A stretch of DNA of 64,000 nt from Elizabethkingia argenteiflava (GTDB taxonomy: Bacteria > Bacteroidota > Bacteroidia > Flavobacteriales > Weeksellaceae): positions 40,024 to 104,023 of the forward strand of contig NZ_JAAABJ010000509.1 of the NCBI RefSeq assembly GCF_009904105.1, read 5' to 3'. A program made the position numbers and the translations under genes. The notes beneath the pieces were generated by a model. That model ran no database searches. It was not told the DNA's origin and saw only the letters and a list, made by a program, of their open reading frames with translations. Positions 18,110 to 27,065 of this stretch are shown in pieces (the first letter of the stretch is position 1; each line of letters starts with the position of its first letter).

Positions 18110-19285
18110 CTAGATCGTCCAAAAAGCAATCACAAAGGCGATGACAGAAGTTATGATACCCAACATAAAAATTTTATAGGTGATGCTCAACAAACGGTAT
18201 TTGCGATTAAGTACGACACCCAGGTAATATAAATCGCGGATCATAGCATCATAAAGATAATCCCGATCTTGCATCATCTCCTTTACCAAAAATTGATAAT
18301 GCTCCAAAGGCATTTTATAGAAATTACCAAAGAATAATAAATTCACCTTGTGATCCTGTAGATCCTGTTGGGTAAAATCTCCGCTGGTGACCTTAGGTTT
18401 GGTAGATAATATCGCAAATACAATTGTAATGACGCTAAAAAAAAGCAAAATAAAGGTAGGCCATACCAAATGTGCATTTTTAGGGGCATCCAATTTGGGG
18501 AGTAAAGTAGATAAAGCTATCGAGATGATAATAGCGTTTACGGAAAGTAAAATATTGGCTTTACTATCTGCAATATCACTAAGTCTCGTATGATTATTAA
18601 GCGTAATGCGAAACATAGTATCTATACTACGATCGGATTTTACGCCTTTTTTCTTGAATTCTTTAGAACCTAGGTTCTTTTTTTCCTTTTCTGTTTCCTC
18701 TTGCTGTATCACGCGCTCAATTTTATAAAGGTTTTTTTCTTTTAGGGGATTCCAGTTTTTCTTAGCATAATCGGTATTAAACTGATGGCTTATAAAAAAT
18801 TCCCTATTCTCCAATGCCCAATCTCTTTTACCCAAATCTTTGTTTTGGGTCATCTTCCATTCCTTTCTTAACCGCTCAGAATAAGTAAAGTAATCTTCAC
18901 TGGCCAAATGACTACAATCCGCATCACAAATAATTTTCTCCAATATACCCTGTGGTGGCGTGCATAATTTTGTCACCATAATCAGCGCTTTCACCCGGGC
19001 AATAAAATCATCCTCCATACCTTCAGCGCTTAAAAAAGCCTCAGCGATCTCACAACTTTTCTCCTCATGTCTATGGGTGTCTTCCAGATAGCCACTATCG
19101 TGAAACCAACACGCCGTTAATAATATTTCAGTCTCTCTCTCATTTACATTTTCCATCTTTGCGAGCATTCGTGCGTGGTTTACAACCTCATAGGTATGCT
19201 GATAATTATGGTAAAGAAATGCAGAAGATAACTTATCTTTGAACAAGTCCAGAATAAAAGAACCTGCTTTTTGGATTAAAGTCAT
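18110..19285 (-). CDS. HD-domain phosphohydrolase fused to Pycsar-type membrane effector domain (PycTM)
   Basis: 391 residues from ATG 19285; an in-frame TTG at 19321 would reach into the divergent gene. Residues 1-190 form an HD phosphohydrolase domain with H30, the H62-D63 pair (WFHDSGY) and D121/D123 (CDADCSH). A charged linker (about 190-220) leads to a PycTM-like domain: the FRITLNNHTRLSDIADSKAN segment, then membrane helices at about 246-264 and 274-294, and a final helix near 370-390. PycTM domains are the membrane-damaging effectors of cCMP/cUMP (Pycsar) anti-phage systems. No nucleotide cyclase gene lies beside it, so here the HD domain might degrade or sense a nucleotide signal. Domain calls come from remembered family features; the role is inferred. 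Confidence 0.75.
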   Translation of the reverse strand: MTLIQKAGSFILDLFKDKLSSAFLYHNYQHTYEVVNHARMLAKMENVNERETEILLTACWFHDSGYLEDTHRHEEKSCEIAEAFLSAEGMEDDFIARVKALIMVTKLCTPPQGILEKIICDADCSHLASEDYFTYSERLRKEWKMTQNKDLGKRDWALENREFFISHQFNTDYAKKNWNPLKEKNLYKIERVIQQEETEKEKKNLGSKEFKKKGVKSDRSIDTMFRITLNNHTRLSDIADSKANILLSVNAIIISIALSTLLPKLDAPKNAHLVWPTFILLFFSVITIVFAILSTKPKVTSGDFTQQDLQDHKVNLLFFGNFYKMPLEHYQFLVKEMMQDRDYLYDAMIRDLYYLGVVLNRKYRLLSITYKIFMLGIITSVIAFVIAFWTI

Positions 19286-19298
19286 TTTGTTAGATTTG
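19271..19298 (+). promoter_or_regulatory. consensus flavobacterial promoter of the phosphoesterase-barrel gene
   Basis: TTG (19271-19273), 17-nt spacer, TAGATTTG (19291-19298): both boxes fit TTG-N17-23-TAnnTTTG. Transcription would begin near 19305, leaving a leader of a few bases before ATG 19311. The -33 box lies inside the first codons of the divergent HD-PycTM gene. Confidence 0.65.
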
Positions 19299-19303
19299 GT
19301 ACG

Positions 19304-19335
19304 TAAAATTATGCATTTCAAAGTTTATATTCCAA
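19304..19335 (-). promoter_or_regulatory. candidate promoter of the HD-PycTM gene
   Basis: On the minus strand, TTG (19335-19333) is followed after 21 nt by TAATTTTA (19311-19304), one mismatch from TAnnTTTG. It overlaps the first codons of the divergent plus-strand gene. Confidence 0.4.
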
Positions 19336-22300
19336 AAAATACACACCTCTATTTTTTAAGCCTTTTCATGATGTGCATGGCCCTGCAGTCCTGTGCCTCC
19401 TATGGCATACAAAAAGGAAAAAATTTGTCCGAAACCTCTCCTATAGATTCCTCACATGTGCTCCACCAATTTTTTCTTATAGGTGGCACCGGCAATGCCG
19501 AGGAAGCTCGAAGTGAGCACAACCTAAACTTATTACAAAAGCGACTCAAGCATGCAGGTGACGCTTCCACCTTACTCTTCCTGGGAGATAATATCAACCC
19601 TCGAAGCCTTCCCTCTAAAAAGGAGATGACCTATGATGAGGCCAAAATGAAATTGGAAACCCCCTTAAAAATATCAAAAAATTTTAAGGGCAACACGATT
19701 TTCATTCCAGGAAATCATGACTGGAAATGGGGGATTAGCGGGCTACAGGCACAAGAAAAAGCCGTTAAAGACTATACCCAGGATAAAAAATCCTTCCTCC
19801 CTCGGAAAGGCTGCCCTATTGAGCAGCTCAAAATGGGAAACGACCTGGGCCTGATCGCTATCGACAGTGAATGGTATTTACAAAACTGGAATTTACACCC
19901 ACACATCAATGCCGACTGCTCTGTTAAAAGCCGTGAAAATTTTTTCGAAACTTTAAAAGATATCCTCAATAAAAACCAACAAAAAACCCTTGTAGTGGCC
20001 CTGCATCATCCCCTGATCAGCAGAGGATCCCATGCGGGTTATTACGGATGGAAAAACCATCTATATCCCTTTGGCCATAAATTTCCCCTTCCACTGATGG
20101 GTTCTTTCATCAATATTTTGCGTTCTGCCTCTGGCTTCAGTGCACAGGACCTGAATAACAAAGCTTATACCGCCTTTGTAAAGCGCATTAAGAGCATGGT
20201 ACAAAATAACACCAACCTCATCTTTGTCTCGGGACACGAACATAGCCTCCAATATCTGGAAGAAAAAAACATCCGACAGATTATCAGCGGCGCGGGTTCT
20301 AAAAAAGAAGCTGCCAAAGCAGCCGCTTCTAATGATTTTAGCTTTGGAGGCTATGGTTATGCCATTTTATCCCTCCATCAAAATGGCGGAGCAGATGTGG
20401 CCTACTACAGTACAGAAGGTTCTACCGAAAAACTATTGACTAGGATTAAGGTATTGGACCCGTCTAGATCTTTACTTGGGGGAAATAAAACCGAAAATTT
20501 TCCAGATAGTATTAAGACTTCCGTATATCCTGCTGCTTTAACTAAAAAATCCAAAGTCTATACCTGGCTCTGGGGAAAACATTATAGAAAATATTACAGC
20601 CTGCCTATACAAGCAAAAACTGGCCGCTTAGACAGCCTTAAAGGAGGGCTTAGCCCTGTTCGTGCAGGCGGCGGCAATCAGTCCAATTCCCTACGTTTAA
20701 TCGCAGACAACCAACAGGAATATGCCATGCGGGGCATTAAGAAAAGCGCCATACGCTTTCTCAATGCTGTAGCTTTTAAAAATGAGACCTTCGGTAGTGA
20801 GTTAGAAGGTAGTTTTACCGAGAAATTTCTATTCGATTTTTATACCACGGCTCACCCCTATACTCCTTTTGGAATAGGTAATCTTTCAGAAAAAATCAAT
20901 ATTTATCACGCTAACCCGCTTCTATACTATATTCCAAAGCAAAAAAAACTAGAAAGCTTCAACAAAAACTATGGAGACGAATTGTATATGATGGAAGAGC
21001 GCTTCTCGGGTAGCCCCGAAGATCTGAAACTTCTCGGAGGTGCCACCCAGACACTCAATACGGAGCAAATGATGAAAAACCTGCGAAAATCCGAAAAATA
21101 TAGGGTAGACATCCAAAGCTACATCCGAGCACGCCTTTTCGATATGCTTTTAGGCGACTGGGACAGACACGCCGATCAGTGGCGGTGGGCAGAGTACAAA
21201 AGAGGCGATAGCATCTCGTACAAACCCATTCCTAAAGATCGTGACCAAGCCTTCAGTAAATACGATGGTATTCTACTGAAAATCATTATGCAAATGCCCC
21301 CACTACGCCATATGCAGAGCTTTAAAGAAAAGATACGAAATATTAAATGGTTTAACAGAGAACCCTATCCTCTGGACTTGGCTTTACTAAAAACCGCTAC
21401 CCAAGAAGACTGGCAAAAAGAAGCAAAATACATCCAGCAACAGCTCACCGACGAAGCCATAGAACACGCTTTTGATCATCTGCCACCAGAAGTGCAAGAC
21501 GCTACCTTAAAAGACATTCAACAAAAACTAAAAATAAGAAGAAATAAAATAAACCAATATGCCAAAGCCTATCACCGGTTTTTAGAAAAAACTGTGGTAC
21601 TGGCCGGAACGGACAAGGAGGACAGATTTGTAATCCGAAAAGAAAAAAATAAAATACTCCTCTCCCAATACCGCATTAAAAAAGGAGGCGATCAGTTGAT
21701 CTTTCAAAGGTTATACTCCCCAGATAAAACCAAAGAAATATGGGTATATGGACTAGATGGTGATGATGTGTTTGAAGTATCGGGAAAAGGAAATACTGGG
21801 ATAAAAATAAGATTGATCGGCGGACCAGACCACGACACCTACCGTATAGAAGACGGAAAAAACATCAGCCTATATGATTTTAAATCCCTGAATAATACCT
21901 ATGCGATTAAAGGCTCGGTAAAGCGAAATATAAAAGACGATTACCAAGTCAATACCTACCACTATAAAAAGCCCCAATACAATTTCTGGATGGCTTATCC
22001 ACAAATGGATTACAATCCAGATGATGGAATTAAAACTGGTGCTTCTACCAGCTATACTCACAATGGCTTTCACCAGAATCCGTTTACCTCGCAACAACGA
22101 TTCAAAACTTATTATGCTTTTGCTACCCAGGGTATAGAACTGATGTACGAGGGGGTTTTTCCAGATGCAATCGGAGCCTGGGCCCTACATCTAAATACCC
22201 GATTTGCCACCCCCAATTTTTCACAAAATTACTTTGGCTTCGGTAACCATACCCCCAATCCAGAGAAAGAACTCGGTAAAAACTACAATCGGGTGAGGAT

Positions 22301-23024
22301 ACAACAACTCCAAATACAAACTTCGCTCTCTAAAAAAAGTTTCTCGGGCATAACCCAAGCATTGGAATTGAGTTATGAAGATTATAGGGTGCAGTATACC
22401 CCAAACCGATTTATTACCCAGTCTGCACTTATCCCTGCCAAAGTCTTTAACAGTCAGCGGTTTTGGGGAGCTCAATATCGCCTGAGCTACGATCACAGCG
22501 ATCATCCCGCTTTTCCCACTATGGGATTCGGTTTTGAGGCCTCCGCCGCATGGAAAATGAACCTAGAAGACCCACATCGAAATTTTATGACTTATTCTGC
22601 ACGTCTAAACCTTACCCATCGCATCGATGCTGCAGGGCGTTTCGTACTGGCCAGCAGAATACAGGTAAAATACATCAACAATTCGCATTACGATTTTTTT
22701 CAGGGAGCCGACTTAGGAGGTAATGATAACCTCAGATCCTTCAGAAACAATAGGTTTATGGGCCGTTCTTCCATCTTTCAAAGCAGTGATCTTCGCTGGA
22801 ATTTTGGTCGCCTAAAAAACAGCATCATGCCGGTGAATTTCGGGATGCTACTAGGTTATGATTATGGACGGATATGGCTGGATCACGAATATTCCAGAAG
22901 GTGGCACCAGTCTGTAGGCGGCGGTATCTGGCTCAGTATCTTAGAAGCCTTTTCCGCACGGGTTACCTATTTTCAAGGTAGCGATGGAGGCCGGCTTTCT
23001 GCAGGTTTAGGATTCAGATTTTAA
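19311..23024 (+). CDS. giant lipoprotein: metallophosphoesterase + possible kinase-like module + BamA-like outer-membrane barrel
   Basis: 1237 residues from ATG 19311, which puts a lipoprotein signal (LQSC, Cys28) at the right distance; a start at 19239 would hide it. Residues about 50-390 are a calcineurin-type phosphoesterase: LGDN (91-94), GNHD (134-137), HHPLIS and SGHEHS. The middle (about 455-760) has YAMRGIKKSA, then LLGDWDRHADQWRW near 616 and PIPKDRDQAF near 645; this spacing resembles the catalytic loop and metal-binding aspartate of HipA/Fam20/CotH-like kinases. From about 930 the sequence is a BamA/TamA-like barrel ending in LSAGLGFRF. Barrel and phosphoesterase are seen directly; the kinase resemblance is inference. 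Confidence 0.8.
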   Translation: MHFKVYIPKNTHLYFLSLFMMCMALQSCASYGIQKGKNLSETSPIDSSHVLHQFFLIGGTGNAEEARSEHNLNLLQKRLKHAGDASTLLFLGDNINPRSLPSKKEMTYDEAKMKLETPLKISKNFKGNTIFIPGNHDWKWGISGLQAQEKAVKDYTQDKKSFLPRKGCPIEQLKMGNDLGLIAIDSEWYLQNWNLHPHINADCSVKSRENFFETLKDILNKNQQKTLVVALHHPLISRGSHAGYYGWKNHLYPFGHKFPLPLMGSFINILRSASGFSAQDLNNKAYTAFVKRIKSMVQNNTNLIFVSGHEHSLQYLEEKNIRQIISGAGSKKEAAKAAASNDFSFGGYGYAILSLHQNGGADVAYYSTEGSTEKLLTRIKVLDPSRSLLGGNKTENFPDSIKTSVYPAALTKKSKVYTWLWGKHYRKYYSLPIQAKTGRLDSLKGGLSPVRAGGGNQSNSLRLIADNQQEYAMRGIKKSAIRFLNAVAFKNETFGSELEGSFTEKFLFDFYTTAHPYTPFGIGNLSEKINIYHANPLLYYIPKQKKLESFNKNYGDELYMMEERFSGSPEDLKLLGGATQTLNTEQMMKNLRKSEKYRVDIQSYIRARLFDMLLGDWDRHADQWRWAEYKRGDSISYKPIPKDRDQAFSKYDGILLKIIMQMPPLRHMQSFKEKIRNIKWFNREPYPLDLALLKTATQEDWQKEAKYIQQQLTDEAIEHAFDHLPPEVQDATLKDIQQKLKIRRNKINQYAKAYHRFLEKTVVLAGTDKEDRFVIRKEKNKILLSQYRIKKGGDQLIFQRLYSPDKTKEIWVYGLDGDDVFEVSGKGNTGIKIRLIGGPDHDTYRIEDGKNISLYDFKSLNNTYAIKGSVKRNIKDDYQVNTYHYKKPQYNFWMAYPQMDYNPDDGIKTGASTSYTHNGFHQNPFTSQQRFKTYYAFATQGIELMYEGVFPDAIGAWALHLNTRFATPNFSQNYFGFGNHTPNPEKELGKNYNRVRIQQLQIQTSLSKKSFSGITQALELSYEDYRVQYTPNRFITQSALIPAKVFNSQRFWGAQYRLSYDHSDHPAFPTMGFGFEASAAWKMNLEDPHRNFMTYSARLNLTHRIDAAGRFVLASRIQVKYINNSHYDFFQGADLGGNDNLRSFRNNRFMGRSSIFQSSDLRWNFGRLKNSIMPVNFGMLLGYDYGRIWLDHEYSRRWHQSVGGGIWLSILEAFSARVTYFQGSDGGRLSAGLGFRF

Positions 23025-23110
23025 AATTATTATTACAAACTTATTTTTTTTAATGATATTGTTATAATAGTATTTTATTTTTCATTATATTAGCGTATAC
23101 TATGTAATAA

Positions 23111-24100
23111 AAACCAATTGCCAACATCTTCTTTTTTCGATACCCACCCCTCTTATTAACTTTTCTCTTGCCCGAAATCTTCTTCGGACAACTAGCGCCT
23201 GGAATTAGTTTCGCAGACACCCGAGAGACCAATATCCTCCCCCTACACTACAGACGTGAAATACGGGCAGAGTTTAAGGCTAGGAATGCTGTAGGAGCTC
23301 CTGGAGAGGGCTTTTATTACGGCATGCTCACTCTCGCACCATGGATTGATAATTCGGGAGATAAAAATCACCAACTCAATTTTAACAATGGGGGTATTTT
23401 TTACAGAACAGGCTTTCATAAAGGCCCATGGGAAGCATGGAGATCTCTTGTTTTAACCAACACAAAGGGACAGGTGGGCATACAAACGACCACCCCTGCA
23501 GCTCCCTTAGATATACAGGGTAAAATTCGTTTTGATTATAAGGCTCCAGTCTATGGAGTTGCCATTTCTGCCAACCATTCGAATACAGGAGGTTGGGCCA
23601 GAGGATATTACTTCTTCGATGAAAACACTTCTGCCTCTTTGGAGGGTTTGGATCAAAAAACGTATTGGAAAGGCTTTTTATAGGTACATATACCAACCCA
23701 ATGGTTGGTGTTCTATACCGATACCAAATGGGATAACTTCTACGGAAACATGTCCATTGCCAATAAACTGGAAGCCAAAGAAATTAGGGTCACCTCCTCC
23801 CCTACAGCCGATTTTGTTTTTGAAAACAACTATTTACTCCCCGACTTAGAAAAAGTGGAGAAACATATCCTGGAGCGAAAGCAACTTCCGGAAATTGCTT
23901 CCGCCAAAGAAATGCAACAAAAGGGGGTGGACGTGGGCAGTTTCCAGATTAAGCTCCTTCAAAAAATTGAAGAACTTACGCTGTATACTATTGAACAGAA
24001 TAAGCAAATGAAAAAGCAGACTAAAGTTACAGCGACACTTGAGCAACATTTAGAAAAATTAGAACAGCGTATCCACAATTTAGAACATCAAAAGCCATGA
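23111..24100 (+). pseudogene. broken secreted adhesin / tail-fibre-like protein gene
   Basis: One frame runs from 23111 to 24100, interrupted by a TAG at 23681-23683. Before the stop it reads a hydrophobic leader (LLLTFLLPEIFFGQ) without any ATG, then repeats typical of flavobacterial exported structural proteins (TPAAPLDIQGKIRF). After the stop it resumes with NKLEAKEIRVTSSPTADFVF and the very conserved LPEIASAKEMQQKGVDVG and QIKLLQKIEELTLYTIEQNK, ending in a coiled coil. These C-terminal features belong to a family often found beside RHS/SpvB genes. Missing start codon and internal stop indicate a pseudogene; local divergence just after the stop suggests a small indel as well. Confidence 0.8.
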
Positions 24101-24249
24101 AAAAACTATTGACATCCCTTCTAGTATCCTCCACAGTATATCTTGGGTATGCCCAATCGGCACTTTATTTTAGTTATGATGAAAACCCACCGGGGTACCC
24201 AGGCGCCTATGGCTTGGCACAACAGTCGAAAAAATATGCCCGACGATAA
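24097..24249 (+). pseudogene. truncated small secreted protein
   Basis: Fifty codons from ATG 24097, overlapping the stop of the preceding broken gene (ATGA). A clear signal peptide (MKKLLTSLLVSSTVYLGYAQ) is followed by SALYFSYDE and then a stretch unlike secreted proteins, ending at a TAA. Secreted proteins with a signal peptide, a YFxYDE opening and a T9SS sorting tail commonly precede SpvB/RHS genes in Flavobacteriia, as I recall; a frameshift would explain the short remnant. The rest of the original gene, to about 24430, is not open in this frame. Confidence 0.5.
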
Positions 24250-24444
24250 AATTCTTACTGCCGCTCATACCTGTTCTTCTTTAAGAACTTATGATCAGAC
24301 ACTAGAGACCACAACATTAAACTCAGTAAAAATCTTTTCACCTATGGGTAAAAAGACTGATAATGGATCTCATGAACACGCTTACCGTATTTGCCTTTGG
24401 AAAAAAGAAAAACATTCCAAATGGCTGAACAAAAGAATAAATTT

Positions 24445-24939
24445 ATGAAAAGCTTATACACTTTTCTATTTATAACCTTACCCTTTTGGGGGACAGGACA
24501 GGCTATTCTCGATCAGGAAGAAACCTCTTCCCGAACTGTACAAGATCCCAATACTGTGATCTTGACAGACAACTTTAAAGCTTCCGCCGCTAAAGTGCAA
24601 ACTTTTATCGCCAAAATAGGTCCTGCCACACAGGTATCTGGGGGCGGCCCCACCGATTCCCATGCTGGAAACAACAATCCCAGGGGTACACTCGGCAATA
24701 TTCCTTTTCAAGATACCCAGGGGACTATAGAAGTCGATGTAAATGGACAACTCAACTATAGCCTTGCCATAGCACTACCTCCAGGTATAAAAAGCGTAGC
24801 TCCCCAAATTAACATGGTCTACACCAGCGGAGGCGGAAATGGTATTGCCGGATACGGATGGAATCTATCGGGGGATGGAGATGATGAAAATCCCAAGCAA
24901 AAAACACCAGGAAATAAATACGGAACCTTAGAAGAATAA
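24445..24939 (+). pseudogene. N-terminal fragment of an SpvB/RHS-type secreted toxin gene
   Basis: 164 codons from ATG 24445: signal peptide (MKSLYTFLFITLPFWGTGQA), a low-complexity SGGGPTDSHAGNNNPRGT region, then the SpvB/TcaC N-terminal core GTIEVDVNGQLNYSLAIALP and NMVYTSGGGNGIAGYGWNLSG. Intact homologues are 1500-3000 residues long with RHS/YD repeats. Here the frame ends at a TAA, and the same frame continues beyond it (RDWRDYPGYHEGETRLDR) for about 35 codons to a TGA. That segment does not look like the expected SpvB continuation and may be a fused far C-terminal piece, implying a large internal deletion. Confidence 0.8.
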
Positions 24940-25382
24940 AGAGACTGGAGAGATTATCCCGGATATCATGAAGGTGAAACACGACTAGACAGAATCTTCA
25001 GAATGATGAACAATGCCCATATGTACATGATAGCAGCAGATAAAGAAACTGGAGTGTTATGATATTTGGTGGTTGTGCAGAAAATAGCCATGTCAGTATC
25101 TAAATTTATATGTACTGATAGATGATATCAAGAGGGGGTCATTACAGTAAAACGTTTATAATGAGTAATATTATTGATCCTTATCAAGTATTGGACGACA
25201 CATCTTTTTAGAGACTAAAAAAGAGTCCATAAACTGATATAAAAGCAACATCAAAGCTTTTTTGTGATCAGAAATATATTAAAAAGGCGTAAATTCTAAA
25301 TTTTTATAGGTCTATTAATTTGTTTAGCAGGGAAAAAAAGTTCCTACGATGATTCTACTTTATTTTTGCCCTTAATAAAATT
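24940..25382. other. remnant DNA downstream of the SpvB fragment
   Basis: No intact gene. The first 110 bp continue the reading frame of the SpvB fragment beyond its stop. A 16-codon open stretch starting at 25161 (MSNIIDPYQVLDDTSF) may be another scrap of the old RHS tail or immunity gene, but I cannot assign it. The remainder is AT-rich and uninformative. Confidence 0.5.
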
Positions 25383-26252
25383 TTAGTTCAAACAAAGTTG
25401 GTACAGGAATCCTCCTATTTTGGAAGCTCTTTCATCGGCAATCAACAGCTGATGATTACCCTTAAAGCAGATGCCCTCCTTTTGAGAGGTATGTTCCAAA
25501 TCGATTTTTCTGATTTTGGCATGCACAAAATCATCCCCCTGATAATCTTCCAACAAAAGAACATTTTGATGGGTGATCAGCGCCACGGTCTTACCATCGG
25601 GGCTAATATCGGCTCCGGTAATGGCAGCCTCATCAAAATTACCCCCCGGTTTCAATTTCCCCAAGAGCTCTGCCTTATAATACCCCGGTTTATTGGGTAT
25701 TTTGTAGATGAGTGAAGTACTATCAAAACCTTTGCTTCTATTTTTGGTAAATAGATAAAAGAAGCCTCGATGTTCAAAAAAAGCTTCACAGTCGTAAAAC
25801 AGCTCTTTCTTTCGGGGCGGGAAACCCGTTTGTTCGGGATAATAAAATGTGGTAGTCTGTAAAACAGGTGTATGATCTGCAGCGTCGATTTTAACTTTAT
25901 AAATGGCGAGATTTTCCCGGAGGTTATCATTATTACCAAAATCACCAATATAGGTAAATCCCTGCTTATCCTGAGAAATATCTTCCCAATCCTTATTCAC
26001 GGCTCCATCTATGCGGACCTTCCTGAGCAGCTCGCCCTTCAGATTGAATACATAGATTTCGTTTTCGTTTCCGTGATCTTCATGTGTATATAGAAAATTT
26101 CCATCCAATGACAACTGAATACCAGATATTTCTTTCATTTTTTTTGGGAAACTAAAAACAGTTTCCAGCCTTTCATTATGACTTTGCTGCGCTTTGGGAG
26201 TGCAATAAAACAAACAGCATAAAAGCGGGAAATAACGCAATGGATACAGCAT
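25383..26252 (-). CDS. exported beta-propeller-like protein of SdiA-regulated type
   Basis: 289 residues. The N-terminus is hydrophobic (PLRYFPLLCCLFYC) and probably a lipoprotein or secretory signal. The mature part has repeated beta-strand blades with motifs such as KEISGIQLSLDGNFLYTHED, DWEDISQDKQGFTYIGDFGN, YDCEAFFEH, DEAAITGADISPDGKTVALIT and QKEGICFKG. These resemble the SdiA-regulated / phytase-like propeller group, where conserved acidic residues line one face. Substrate unknown. A TATTTTTG promoter box lies 13 bp upstream of the start. Confidence 0.65.
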   Translation of the reverse strand: MLYPLRYFPLLCCLFYCTPKAQQSHNERLETVFSFPKKMKEISGIQLSLDGNFLYTHEDHGNENEIYVFNLKGELLRKVRIDGAVNKDWEDISQDKQGFTYIGDFGNNDNLRENLAIYKVKIDAADHTPVLQTTTFYYPEQTGFPPRKKELFYDCEAFFEHRGFFYLFTKNRSKGFDSTSLIYKIPNKPGYYKAELLGKLKPGGNFDEAAITGADISPDGKTVALITHQNVLLLEDYQGDDFVHAKIRKIDLEHTSQKEGICFKGNHQLLIADERASKIGGFLYQLCLN

Positions 26253-26265
26253 CGTATTTTTTTAT

Positions 26266-26273
26266 CAAAAATA
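26266..26273 (-). promoter_or_regulatory. -7 box (TATTTTTG) of the propeller gene
   Basis: Minus-strand exact TAnnTTTG, 13 nt from the ATG at 26252. No convincing -33 box. Confidence 0.4.
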
Positions 26274-26412
26274 CTATTTAGTAGCTATATGCCAGCCTAC
26301 TTCCCTAAATATATTTTTCCTACTTCATTTCAATAGACAATCACTTTACAGGCTTCCGGATAAAAATCTGCTGAATCGCTTTTCATCCTATTAGCTTTGG
26401 AAGATGAAGCGA

Positions 26413-27033
26413 TTAGGATCGGCTAAATTCTGCGGTTAAAATAAAGGGGGCTTCTCCCCTCGCTAACCAACCTTTTTTCAGTATTCTATAAAGTCCGGCC
26501 TCTTTTGGATATTCCGCATCTGGATAAGGAAACCGCTGAGATCGTCCCGGCCCAAGTTTATACTTTACAGATTTTGGGGAGTTCGCATTCTTGAGGGAAA
26601 TTTTGATCCACCCGGAATCTGTTCTTTTTTGAATAATAAAACCTTCTTCTAACAAGATAACCCCAGAGCTATGGTTTTCTATGGTATAAAATGCGGATGT
26701 AGCGGCTTCACTATCCGGGAGATAAATATTCATCCACGCCTGCACATCATTGATCTGCTGAATCTGATGGGTCTTATTTTCAATACCCAGGTTTAACTTT
26801 TTGCCTTCTTTAAAACTCAGGTTAAGCATCTTTAAAAGTAAAGGATAATCCACCCGTTTTTTGGATACATAAAAAACTTGTGGGCTCATGCCTATGGAAA
26901 CTCTGATATTATCCGCATGATCGGGATCATTTTCACAATCCGAAATACGGATATTATGGTACCACGTCAAGTTTTCAAAATCGGTGGTACAAAAGATCAT
27001 CATAAGCAGTCCTATACCTATTGCTATTTTCAT
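26413..27033 (-). CDS. exported Ig-like domain protein, unknown function
   Basis: 206 residues with a short hydrophobic N-terminus (MKIAIGIGLLMMIFC) that could be a lipoprotein signal. The C-terminal 100 residues have the bacterial Ig-like pattern: YTIENHSSGVILLEEGFIIQ, then WIKISL, LGPGRSQRFP and AGLYRILKKGW, ending in ILTAEFS. Such domains bind or present surface factors; nothing points to a partner. It lies 32 bp downstream of the protein-glutaminase gene on the same strand and may be cotranscribed with it. Confidence 0.55.
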   Translation of the reverse strand: MKIAIGIGLLMMIFCTTDFENLTWYHNIRISDCENDPDHADNIRVSIGMSPQVFYVSKKRVDYPLLLKMLNLSFKEGKKLNLGIENKTHQIQQINDVQAWMNIYLPDSEAATSAFYTIENHSSGVILLEEGFIIQKRTDSGWIKISLKNANSPKSVKYKLGPGRSQRFPYPDAEYPKEAGLYRILKKGWLARGEAPFILTAEFSRS

Positions 27034-27065
27034 AAAAATATATTGTGAACATTGCAGTTATTATT

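Noticed and set aside
24143..24448. 101-codon frame containing ILTAAHT, similar to a trypsin-like protease motif
   Set aside because: The frame overlaps the truncated secreted-protein gene, lacks the catalytic Asp and Ser motifs and the usual ILTAAHC cysteine, and has no plausible N-terminus.
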